Below are positions 54,710-62,431 of a stretch of DNA of 64,000 nt, one piece after another (the first letter of the stretch is position 1; every line of letters starts with the position of its first letter). The stretch is from Sideroxydans sp. (lineage in GTDB: Bacteria > Pseudomonadota > Gammaproteobacteria > Burkholderiales > Gallionellaceae). The translations under genes and the position numbers were made by a program. Below the pieces are notes generated by a model. It saw only the letters and a program-made list of their open reading frames with translations. It was not told the origin of the DNA and searched no databases. The stretch spans positions 111,252 to 175,251 of the forward strand of contig DAIDAG010000078.1 in the NCBI GenBank assembly GCA_027310725.1, given 5' to 3'.

Positions 54710-56047
54710 ATGAATTCCGAGAGCACTTTCTTCGACGATCTGAGATTCCATATCGACGAAGACAATCTCTTCGTACGCGCCGAACAATTGCGCGCGCGTT
54801 TGAAGCTGTTACCCTTGATGCTGCTTGCCCAGATGCTGATCGAGCCGCTTTTTGTGTGGCTGATGTGGGATATTGCATCTCACCGGCAACTCATCATCTG
54901 GCTGGGTGTGGCCGTTCTGCTGCATCTTGCCGAATTGACACTTTGGTTCCAGAACCGGGAAAAACTCGACAGCATCGAGGAATGCCAGCGCTGGAGCCAG
55001 GATTTTTTCAACTTCGCGCTGGTTTTCGGCATGATGTGGGGGGTCGGCACACTATTCTTCTTTCCGGGTGATCTGCTCACCCAGGTGCTGCTGGTCTGCG
55101 TGCTGATGGGGCTTACCGCAGGTGCAGCCACCATGAATTCGATGCATCCGCCCGCCTTCTACGCCTATGTCCTCGGCCTGATGCTGCCGCTTGTCTTCCG
55201 TGTGATGGTGGAACAGGACGAAACACACGTCGCACTCGGATCGATGTTGCTGCTGTTCCTGCTGGTGATGCTGAGCTCGGGCCATTTTCTCAGCAAGTTC
55301 ATCATGCTTTCGCTGCGACAACGGTTCGAAAACGAATCTCTTGCCCAGCAACTCGCCTCGATGAACGATGTGCTGGAACACAAAGTGGAAGAACGTACCG
55401 CGGAAGTCGCGCAAGTACGCGATGTGACCATCATGGCGATGGCTTCGCTGGCGGAGACGCGCGACAATGAGACGGGCAACCATCTCAAGCGCACGCAAAA
55501 ATATATGCGTGCGCTGGCCGTCAAGTTGCGCGACCATCCGCGCTTTCAGGATTTCCTCACCGAGGACAACATCGAATCGCTGTACAAGCTCGCCCCCCTG
55601 CATGACATCGGCAAGGTCGGCATTCCGGATGCCATCCTGCTCAAGAAAGGCAAGCTCACGCCGGAAGAATTCGAGATCATGAAGACACATCCCACGCTTG
55701 GCGGGAATGCCATAGCCATGGCGGAGAGCGGATTGCCCACACCCAACCGTTTCCTGCATATCGCCCGCGAGATCGCCACCGGGCATCACGAAAAATGGGA
55801 CGGTAGCGGTTATCCGCTGGGGCTCGAGGGAGAAACCATTCCCATCTCGGCACGTCTGATGGCGGTGGCCGATGTATATGACGCTCTCATCAGTCGTCGC
55901 ATCTACAAGCAGCCGTTTTCGCACACTGATGCGGTGGCATACATATTGCACGGACATGGCAAGCATTTCGATCCCGACGTGGCGGATGCCTTTCTGGCAA
56001 TACAGGATGAGTTCCGGCTGATCGCCGAAAAATATCAAGACGAATGA
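54710..56047 (+). CDS. Membrane HD-GYP c-di-GMP phosphodiesterase
   Basis: 445 residues. The N-terminal half has about five or six transmembrane helices (LLPLMLLAQMLIEPLFVWLMW, LIIWLGVAVLLHLAEL, VLLVCVLMGLTAGAAT, MLLLFLLVMLSSGHFL), followed by a short coiled linker (MNDVLEHKVEERTAEV) and a C-terminal HD-GYP domain: GNHLKRTQ, LHDIGKVGIPD near 296, HHEKWDGSGYPLG with GYP near 366. All metal-site residues look present. The start is uncertain because no clear ribosome binding site precedes either ATG 54686 or 54710. Its stop overlaps the ankyrin gene start as ATGA. Confidence 0.9.
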   Translation: MNSESTFFDDLRFHIDEDNLFVRAEQLRARLKLLPLMLLAQMLIEPLFVWLMWDIASHRQLIIWLGVAVLLHLAELTLWFQNREKLDSIEECQRWSQDFFNFALVFGMMWGVGTLFFFPGDLLTQVLLVCVLMGLTAGAATMNSMHPPAFYAYVLGLMLPLVFRVMVEQDETHVALGSMLLLFLLVMLSSGHFLSKFIMLSLRQRFENESLAQQLASMNDVLEHKVEERTAEVAQVRDVTIMAMASLAETRDNETGNHLKRTQKYMRALAVKLRDHPRFQDFLTEDNIESLYKLAPLHDIGKVGIPDAILLKKGKLTPEEFEIMKTHPTLGGNAIAMAESGLPTPNRFLHIAREIATGHHEKWDGSGYPLGLEGETIPISARLMAVADVYDALISRRIYKQPFSHTDAVAYILHGHGKHFDPDVADAFLAIQDEFRLIAEKYQDE

Positions 56048-56979
56048 ATCCAAGACTACTCAACCTGCTCGGCGGCGACGAGGACCTCTATCCCCACATG
56101 CTGGAGGAAAAATTCCCGCGCGTGTTCAACAAGCTGCTCGAACTATTGGAAACACCTCACATCGAACAATACCTGCAGGACCTGATGGTGGACAAACGCG
56201 GCGGGACCCGGGAAGGGTTTCCGATCGAAGCGGCTGGAGAAATCATCCGGCTCGGCAATTATCTCCACGCGTTGCATAACCAGGGCAAAAAGATCAATGC
56301 ATGGGACGACATCCCGGAATACAAACGCCAGGAGCTCGTGCAATACGGCTACGACTTCACGGGGCATGGGCTACTGCAATCGGTCGATGACAACAATCAG
56401 AACGCGGTGCAGATATTCCTGTCCTGCGGAGTTGACCTGGAGGTGCGCGACGACCGCAACTGGACGCCGCTGATGGTCTCCGCGTTCAACGGCAATCTGG
56501 ATTTCGCACGCTTGCTGATCAAATGCGGCGCCAAGGTCACCACCAGAGACAAGAACGGTTACACGCCGCTGCACTGGGCTGCCTACAACGGCCACGTCGA
56601 CGTGTTGAAGTTGCTGATCGAAAAGGGTGCCGAACCGGATACGCGCAGCCATACCGGCTGGACCCCGTTGATGCAGGCCGCGACCCGCGGACATCTGCTT
56701 GCCTGCGCCTACCTGATCTTCAGGAATGCAGACGTCAATTCGGCGACCACCGACGGCTGGACGTCATTGCACAAGGCTTCCAACAACGGGCATACCGAAG
56801 TCGTCAAGTTGCTTCTCAGCAAAGGCGCCAACTGTTTTGTGAAATACCAGGACGGCAGCATGCCGATCGACCTTGCCATCAAGGCAAATCATCAGGACAT
56901 CGTTGCCTTGTTGAATCAGTATGCAAAGTTCCAGGCCGCACCGGATTCCCAAACACCGGGTTCACGCCTGGAGCCGTAA
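56044..56979 (+). CDS. Ankyrin-repeat protein coupled to HD-GYP
   Basis: 311-residue soluble protein. An N-terminal helical domain of about 100 residues without recognised family precedes five or six ankyrin repeats (about 105-300) with consensus pieces NWTPLMVSAFNGNLDFARLLIKCGA, GYTPLHWAAYNGHVDVLKLLIEKGA, GWTPLMQAATRGH and GWTSLHKASNNGHTEVVKLLLSKGA. Such repeats mediate protein binding. The ATGA overlap with the HD-GYP gene makes a functional link likely, perhaps as an adaptor that brings the phosphodiesterase to its targets. No secretion signal is seen. Confidence 0.9.
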   Translation: MNPRLLNLLGGDEDLYPHMLEEKFPRVFNKLLELLETPHIEQYLQDLMVDKRGGTREGFPIEAAGEIIRLGNYLHALHNQGKKINAWDDIPEYKRQELVQYGYDFTGHGLLQSVDDNNQNAVQIFLSCGVDLEVRDDRNWTPLMVSAFNGNLDFARLLIKCGAKVTTRDKNGYTPLHWAAYNGHVDVLKLLIEKGAEPDTRSHTGWTPLMQAATRGHLLACAYLIFRNADVNSATTDGWTSLHKASNNGHTEVVKLLLSKGANCFVKYQDGSMPIDLAIKANHQDIVALLNQYAKFQAAPDSQTPGSRLEP

Positions 56980-56989
56980 CCGGGCGCGT

Positions 56990-58033
56990 TCAACGTATCC
57001 TGACCCGAGCTTCTCCGGAAACCATCTTCCCGATCACGCACGCTGCAGAAAATCCCTGTTCACCGAAGATAGCCAGTATCCGGTCTGCCTCGTTCGCCGC
57101 ACAAGCCACCAGCAATCCGCCACTGGTCTGCGGGTCGCACAGCAGTTTGCGCTGCCACTCGGGAAAGCCTTGCGGCAGATCCACTTCCGCGCCGTAGCTG
57201 CTCCAATTGCGATCCGCCGCACCCGTGCTGTAACCCTGTTCGGCCAGACGCAACGCCACCGGCAGGAACGGCAACATGTCGTAATCCAGCTCTGCGCCCA
57301 GCGTCGAACCGCGACACACTTCCAGCAGATGTCCGAGCAATGCGAAGCCGGTGACGTCGGTCATCGCATGCACGCCCGGCATCCCGCCCAGAACCGCACC
57401 GACTCGGTTGAGCTGCGTGGTCGTATCCACCATTTGCCGGTAACCTTCGGCATCCAGATCGCCTTTCTTCAGCGCCGCGCTCAACACCCCCACGCCCAGC
57501 GGCTTGCCGAGAATGAGCACATCTCCCACCTGCGCCCGGTCGTTGCGTTTGATGTGATCTGGATGCGCCACACCTACCGCAACCAAACCATAGATCGGTT
57601 CGGGTGCATCGATGGAATGTCCGCCGGCGATCGGGATCCCTGCCGCTTCGCATACCGAGGCCCCTCCCGCGAGGATGTCGCGTATGGTGTCCAGCGGTAA
57701 TTTATTGATCGGCATACCGACGACCGCCAGCGCGAGAATCGGGGTCGCGCCCATGGCGTACACGTCGGACAAGGCATTGGTCGCGGCGATGCGCCCGAAG
57801 TCGCGGGCGTCGTCCACGATGGGCATGAAAAAATCGGTGGTCACGACGATGGCTTGAGAGTCGTTGAGTTTATAGACTGCCGCGTCGTCGCTGCTTTCGG
57901 TGCCCACCATCAGGTTCGGGTAAGATGGCGGTAGCGGCATCGCAGCCAGCATCTCGGCCAACACCGCGGGTGCGATCTTGCAGCCGCAGCCGCCGCCGTG
58001 GGAATACTGTGTCAATTTGATCGCGTCGTTCAT
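56990..58033 (-). CDS. selD: Selenide, water dikinase (selenophosphate synthase)
   Basis: 347 residues; makes selenophosphate from selenide and ATP. The N-terminus SHGGGCGCKIAP has the catalytic Cys16 and Lys19, with Cys rather than selenocysteine. ATP-site motifs MVGTESSDDAAVYKL, TTDFFMPIVDD and AGGHSIDAPEP are intact. Its product feeds MnmH/SelU encoded divergently; no selA, selB or tRNA-Sec gene is in the window, so only tRNA selenouridine use is supported here. Start codon is 12 bases from that of mnmH, with no Shine-Dalgarno in the gap. Confidence 0.95.
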   Translation of the reverse strand: MNDAIKLTQYSHGGGCGCKIAPAVLAEMLAAMPLPPSYPNLMVGTESSDDAAVYKLNDSQAIVVTTDFFMPIVDDARDFGRIAATNALSDVYAMGATPILALAVVGMPINKLPLDTIRDILAGGASVCEAAGIPIAGGHSIDAPEPIYGLVAVGVAHPDHIKRNDRAQVGDVLILGKPLGVGVLSAALKKGDLDAEGYRQMVDTTTQLNRVGAVLGGMPGVHAMTDVTGFALLGHLLEVCRGSTLGAELDYDMLPFLPVALRLAEQGYSTGAADRNWSSYGAEVDLPQGFPEWQRKLLCDPQTSGGLLVACAANEADRILAIFGEQGFSAACVIGKMVSGEARVRIR

Positions 58034-58045
58034 ACAAAATAGTCT

Positions 58046-59086
58046 ATGCAAAATCCAAGGGTCGCCACCGTATCACAACTGTCCGATTTCGACGAAATCA
58101 TCGACGTTCGCTCCCCCGCCGAATACGCGGAAGACCATATCCCCGGCGCAATCAGCGCCCCTGTGCTGAACGATGAGCAGCGCGCCGAGGTCGGCACGCT
58201 CTACACGCAAGTCTCGCCGTTCGTGGCCAAGAAGCGCGGAGCAGCGCTCATTGCGCGCAACATCGCGCAGCATCTGGAAACCTCCTTCAGCGACAAGCCG
58301 AAACAATGGAAGCCGCTGGTGTATTGCTGGCGCGGCGGCCAGCGCAGCGGCGCGATGGCGCACATTCTGGCGCAGGTCGGCTGGTCCACCGGCAGACTGA
58401 ACGGCGGTTACAAGACCTACCGCCGCCATGTCCTCGCCGAACTTGAATCATTGCCCGCCACTTTGCAGTTCCGCGTGGTCTGCGGCCCGACCGGTTCCGG
58501 CAAAAGCCGCTTGCTGCGCGTGCTACGGGAACAGGGATCGCAGGTGCTCGACCTGGAAGCGCTGGCGCAGCATCGCGGCTCCCTGCTCGGCAATCTTCCT
58601 GACGAAGTTCAACCCGCACAGAAGATGTTCGACAGCCGTTTGTGGGATGCACTGCGCCGTTTCGATGCCCGGCACCCTGTATTTGTAGAGGCCGAAAGCA
58701 AGAAAATCGGCCTCATCAACGCGCCAGAATCGCTGTTGCTAAAAATGCGCACCTCGGATTGCCTGCTGATCGAAGCGCCTGTTGCGGCGCGTGTGCAGTT
58801 GCTCATCGAAGACTACAAACACTTTTTAAGCGACCCGGCTCTGCTCGTGCAGCGTCTCACCCCCCTGTTGCCGCTGCATGGCCGTCAAGTCCTTGATCAC
58901 TGGCAAATGCTGGCCGAACAAGGGGAATGGGCTGCTCTGGTTGAAAAGCTATTGACCCAGCATTATGACCCGGCCTATCGGCGCTCCACTGCCAGCAACT
59001 TCACCCGGCTGTCCGCAGCAAAAGTACTTCTGCTCGACAATCTTGATGACGCCACGCTACGTGCAGCTACCGCCGCCTCGCTATAA
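58046..59086 (+). CDS. mnmH: tRNA 2-selenouridine synthase
   Basis: 346-residue SelU/YbbB protein that converts 2-thiouridine at tRNA wobble positions into 2-selenouridine, via geranylation. An N-terminal rhodanese domain has its catalytic Cys94 in YCWRGGQRSGAMA; the P-loop domain has GPTGSGKSRLL (147-157). The start at ATG 58046 gives the usual N-terminus. Divergently paired with selD, which supplies its selenophosphate, at a distance of only 12 bases. Confidence 0.95.
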   Translation: MQNPRVATVSQLSDFDEIIDVRSPAEYAEDHIPGAISAPVLNDEQRAEVGTLYTQVSPFVAKKRGAALIARNIAQHLETSFSDKPKQWKPLVYCWRGGQRSGAMAHILAQVGWSTGRLNGGYKTYRRHVLAELESLPATLQFRVVCGPTGSGKSRLLRVLREQGSQVLDLEALAQHRGSLLGNLPDEVQPAQKMFDSRLWDALRRFDARHPVFVEAESKKIGLINAPESLLLKMRTSDCLLIEAPVAARVQLLIEDYKHFLSDPALLVQRLTPLLPLHGRQVLDHWQMLAEQGEWAALVEKLLTQHYDPAYRRSTASNFTRLSAAKVLLLDNLDDATLRAATAASL

Positions 59087-59124
59087 CCCTACTAAACAAT
59101 TATTTACTCGACAAAACCGCCCGA

Positions 59125-59153
59125 TTGCACGAAAATACTTAGCAAGCTAACAA
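59125..59153 (+). promoter_or_regulatory. Promoter of the marR-emrAB unit overlapping a SlyA-type box
   Basis: TTGCAC (59125-59130), 17-base spacer and TAACAA (59148-59153) form a plausible sigma-70 promoter. The palindrome TTAGCAAGCTAA (59139-59150) overlaps the spacer and -10 and equals the published SlyA consensus, so binding of the encoded regulator would block RNA polymerase. Confidence 0.6.
59139..59150. promoter_or_regulatory. SlyA/MarR-type operator TTAGCAAGCTAA
   Basis: Perfect twelve-base palindrome identical to the established SlyA consensus site, 22 bases upstream of the MarR-family gene start. It suggests autoregulation and control of the downstream efflux pump. Confidence 0.7.
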
Positions 59154-59172
59154 TTAGTACGCCAACAACTGC

Positions 59173-59604
59173 ATGAAACCTCTGGACGAACAATTCGCTG
59201 AAACATTACATCTGGTCGCGCACGCCTGGCGCACCGAGTTGGACAGACGGCTGCGCCCGTTGGGGTTTTCGCATTCGCGCTGGCTGTTGTTGATGCATCT
59301 TTCGCGCCACGACGGCTGCACTCATTGCGAACTGGCACAACACATGGGCATAGAAGCTGCAACCCTGGTCAAGCAGGTCGATCACATGGAACAGGAAGGG
59401 CTGCTCAAACGCTGTGGCAGCGAGACTGATCGGCGCGTCAAACACCTTTACCTGTCGCCCGACGGCAAGAAGGCGGTGGAGATCATACGCAGCAACGCCG
59501 CCGAGTTGCGCAAAGAGATTCTGGACGGATCGAGCAAGGAAGATATCGGCAACGCCATCACCGTGCTGCAGAACGTCCGCGACAAACTGGCCGGAGAGCC
59601 GTAA
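59173..59604 (+). CDS. MarR/SlyA-family transcriptional regulator
   Basis: 143-residue winged-helix dimer. The sequence follows the MarR pattern: WRTELDRRLRPLGFSHSRWLLLMHLSRH, CTHCELAQHMGIEAATLVKQVDHMEQEGLL (recognition helix) and GSETDRRVKHLYLS (wing with conserved Asp-Arg-Arg). It is likely to repress the following emrA-emrB genes and itself through the TTAGCAAGCTAA box in its promoter and to be released by a small aromatic or hydrophobic ligand. It lies 16 bases before emrA. Confidence 0.93.
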   Translation: MKPLDEQFAETLHLVAHAWRTELDRRLRPLGFSHSRWLLLMHLSRHDGCTHCELAQHMGIEAATLVKQVDHMEQEGLLKRCGSETDRRVKHLYLSPDGKKAVEIIRSNAAELRKEILDGSSKEDIGNAITVLQNVRDKLAGEP

Positions 59605-59620
59605 CAACGGGAAATGACTC

Positions 59621-60607
59621 ATGGAACGCCTGAAAGCGCATAAAAAGAAGATCATCATCGTACTGGTGATTGTTGCGTTGATTGCCGGTCTGTCATTTGC
59701 CTATTTCGCCGGACTTTCGCGTAGCACCGAAAATGCCTATATCAATGCGGATGTGGTGAATGTGGCCGCGCAGGTCAGCGGTCGTGTCATTGCCGTGCAC
59801 ATCAAAGACAACCAGCACGTACACAAAGGCGATGCGCTGTTCGATATCGATCCCGAACCGTTCTCCATCGCCCTCGAACGAGCCCAGGCAGACCTTGCGT
59901 TGGCGCGTCAATCTGCCCGCCAGGATAATGCTGAAGTCGCAGCCGCACGCGCGCTGGTCTCCCAGGCTGAAAGCGATCTGGCCAATGCTCGCAACACCTA
60001 CACCCGCGACAAGGAACTGGTTGAGCAACATTTCCTCTCCCAGCAATCTCTGGAGGATGCCCAGACCCGCATGCAGGCTTTGCAGGCGACGCTGGAACAG
60101 GCACATGCCAAACTGGCCAAGGCCCTGTCGGCTCCGGAAAAGACCAGCGAGCGCGGTGATGTGCTGAAGGCACAGGCCGCCATCGATCAGGCCAAACTCG
60201 ACCTGGAACACACGCATGTCATTGCAGCGCAGGACGGGCAGATCAGCAACCTGTCGCTCACTGCAGGATCGCTGGTCGGCGCCGGTACCCCCTTGTTCGC
60301 GCTGATCGCGGATAACAGCTTTCATATCGATGCCAACTACAAGGAGACCGAGCTGGTCGGCATCCACCCCGGCCAGGATGTGGATATCCAGATCGATATG
60401 TATCCCGGCCAGCATTTCAAAGGCACGGTGGAAAGCCTCTCCGGCGGCACTGGCACAGCCTTCTCGCTGCTGCCGCCGCAGAACGCGACCGGGAATTGGG
60501 TGAAGATCGCACAGCGCGTGCCGGTGCGTATCAAGTTCGCCCCCACGGATGCCGCACATCCGCTGCGCATCGGTGCCACCGCGACCGTGAGCGTACAACT
60601 GAAGTAG
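59621..60607 (+). CDS. emrA: EmrA-type membrane fusion protein (HlyD family)
   Basis: 328 residues. One N-terminal membrane anchor (IIIVLVIVALIAGLSFAYF), then lipoyl half motifs STENAYINADVVNVAAQVSGRV and HVHKGDALFDIDPEPF, a helical hairpin (about 75-170), and the second half with HTHVIAAQDGQISNLSL and GQDVDIQIDMYPGQHFKGTVES. This matches EmrA/VceA adaptors of MFS-driven tripartite efflux pumps. No outer-membrane partner is encoded nearby, so it probably uses a TolC made elsewhere. Confidence 0.93.
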   Translation: MERLKAHKKKIIIVLVIVALIAGLSFAYFAGLSRSTENAYINADVVNVAAQVSGRVIAVHIKDNQHVHKGDALFDIDPEPFSIALERAQADLALARQSARQDNAEVAAARALVSQAESDLANARNTYTRDKELVEQHFLSQQSLEDAQTRMQALQATLEQAHAKLAKALSAPEKTSERGDVLKAQAAIDQAKLDLEHTHVIAAQDGQISNLSLTAGSLVGAGTPLFALIADNSFHIDANYKETELVGIHPGQDVDIQIDMYPGQHFKGTVESLSGGTGTAFSLLPPQNATGNWVKIAQRVPVRIKFAPTDAAHPLRIGATATVSVQLK

Positions 60608-60614
60608 CGCCGGC

Positions 60615-62132
60615 ATGAGCGGCAACAGGATACTGATCAGCGCCGCCGTGATGGCCGCGACCATCATGCAGGTGCTGGACACCACCATCATCAACGTGGC
60701 GCTGCCCAACATGGCGGGTCAGCTCGATGCCACGCCCGACAACATCAGCTGGGTGCTCACGTCCTACCTGATCGCGTCGGCCATCATCATGCCGCTCACC
60801 GGTTTCATCACGGACCGCATCGGCCAGAAGCGCTTCTTGCTGATCAGCATCGCCGGCTTCGTCATCACTTCGGCTTTGTGCGGCATGGCAACCAGCCTCG
60901 CTCAGATGGTGCTGTTCCGATTTCTGCAGGGTGTGTTCGGCGCCGCACTGGTGCCGCTGTCGCAGTCCATCATGCTGCAAGTCTTTCCAGGCGAACAGCG
61001 CGGCAAGGCGATGGCGATCTGGAGCATGGGTGTGATGGTCGCCCCCATCATGGGACCGACCCTGGGCGGCTGGCTCACCGAAGCAATCAGCTGGCGCTGG
61101 ACGTTCTATATCAACCTGCCGGTCGGCATCGCTTCCTTCGTGCTCGCCATGCGCCATGTTCCCGACACCCCCACCCGCGAACGGCGCATGGACTGGCTGG
61201 GCTTCGCGACGTTGGCATTGGGCATCGGCGCGCTGCAACTGATCCTGGACCGCGGCAACCAGGACGACTGGTTCAGCTCGCAGACCCTGATCTTTGCCGC
61301 CTGCGTCACGGTAGTCTCATTGGCCTTCTTCGTCGTTTACACGCTCACCGGCAAGCATCATCCCTTGTTCGACCTGCGCATCTTCCGCGACCGCAACTTC
61401 CTGGTCGCCAGCCTGATCATGACCACCATCGGTATCGGCTTCTTCGGCGGCATGCTGCTGCAATCGCTGTTCCTGCAGAACTTCCTGAACTATCCCACCT
61501 TCGAAGCCGGTCTCTACATGGCGCCGCGCGGACTGGCTTCGTTCCTGGTAATGATCTTCGTCGGCAAGTTCGTGAACAAGATCCCACCGCGCAATTTCAT
61601 CCTCACCGGCATCTGCGCCAGTATCGCGGGCAATTATCTGATGACGCGATTCACCGGCGATATCACTGCAAGCGATTTGATCTTGCCGATGATGCTGCAG
61701 GGAGTGGGCATGGGTCTGATCTTCGTGCCCATCTCCACCCTCGCCTTCACAACCTTGCCCAGAGAGACGGCTGCGGAAGCGGCGGGTATCTACAGCCTGA
61801 TCCGCGCGGTCGGGTCCTCGTTCGGCATTTCCATCCTCGCCACCTACTTTTCGCGCAGCACGCAGCAAAGTTGGAGCCTGCTGCGCGGGGACATCACACC
61901 GTATAGCGAATCACTGAAGGCCTATCTCGCCCCACTCCATCTCGGCGTACAAGACCCGCAAGGCATCGCCATGGCTGCCCGGGCAGTGCTGCATCAGGCG
62001 CAGAATATCGGCTATATCGACAGTTTCTGGTTCGCCACGCTCAACTTCGTGATGATGCTGCCTCTCTTGTTGCTGGTGCGCACACCGAAGAAGAGTGCAG
62101 CCGCACCACAACCCGAGGTAATCCTGGACTAG
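60615..62132 (+). CDS. emrB: EmrB/QacA-family drug efflux transporter (DHA2, 14 helices)
   Basis: 505-residue MFS proton antiporter. Motif D1-type LDTTIINVALPNMAG at the first helix, motif A GFITDRIGQKRFLL, motif C GVMVAPIMGPTLGGWL and a 14-helix length assign it to EmrB/DHA2. It starts seven bases after emrA. Expected substrates are hydrophobic drugs, uncouplers or aromatic acids. Confidence 0.94.
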   Translation: MSGNRILISAAVMAATIMQVLDTTIINVALPNMAGQLDATPDNISWVLTSYLIASAIIMPLTGFITDRIGQKRFLLISIAGFVITSALCGMATSLAQMVLFRFLQGVFGAALVPLSQSIMLQVFPGEQRGKAMAIWSMGVMVAPIMGPTLGGWLTEAISWRWTFYINLPVGIASFVLAMRHVPDTPTRERRMDWLGFATLALGIGALQLILDRGNQDDWFSSQTLIFAACVTVVSLAFFVVYTLTGKHHPLFDLRIFRDRNFLVASLIMTTIGIGFFGGMLLQSLFLQNFLNYPTFEAGLYMAPRGLASFLVMIFVGKFVNKIPPRNFILTGICASIAGNYLMTRFTGDITASDLILPMMLQGVGMGLIFVPISTLAFTTLPRETAAEAAGIYSLIRAVGSSFGISILATYFSRSTQQSWSLLRGDITPYSESLKAYLAPLHLGVQDPQGIAMAARAVLHQAQNIGYIDSFWFATLNFVMMLPLLLLVRTPKKSAAAPQPEVILD

Positions 62133-62431
62133 CGTGCCGGACAACACCGGGAACACTGCAAATAACGTCTGCGTGAGAATATTTCGATCCTGCCGTTCAT
62201 TCCGCCGTCATTTGCGCGGAAGTTAATACTGATTATTACTAATTCAGAAAATCCGGCAAATTGAACAGCCGATCGCCCAGAAGTCCTTTTACAACGGCCT
62301 TTCCGGAAACACCCTGAACATTTACTACGCCTCCCTGCAGCCTGCACGCCGCGCTATAATCGTTCGCCATCACCGTTTTGCCCTTTGAAGCTAATGCATC
62401 TTTCTCGTTTCATACTTTGGAGCCATTCGTC
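62133..62431. other. Intergenic region upstream of acnA
   Basis: 299 bases with no convincing gene. TATAAT at 62355-62360, 72 bases before the acnA start, is a perfect -10 box but the region 17 bases upstream (TCCCTG) is a poor -35, so an activator may be needed. GGAG seven bases before the ATG is the ribosome binding site. No factor-independent terminator for emrB was recognised. Confidence 0.5.

Noticed and set aside
56990..58033. Selenocysteine-containing SelD
   Set aside because: The catalytic position is an ordinary Cys codon and there is no in-frame TGA.
62129..62347. 72-codon minus-strand frame upstream of acnA
   Set aside because: Arg/Cys-rich composition without family features or ribosome binding site; more likely non-coding.
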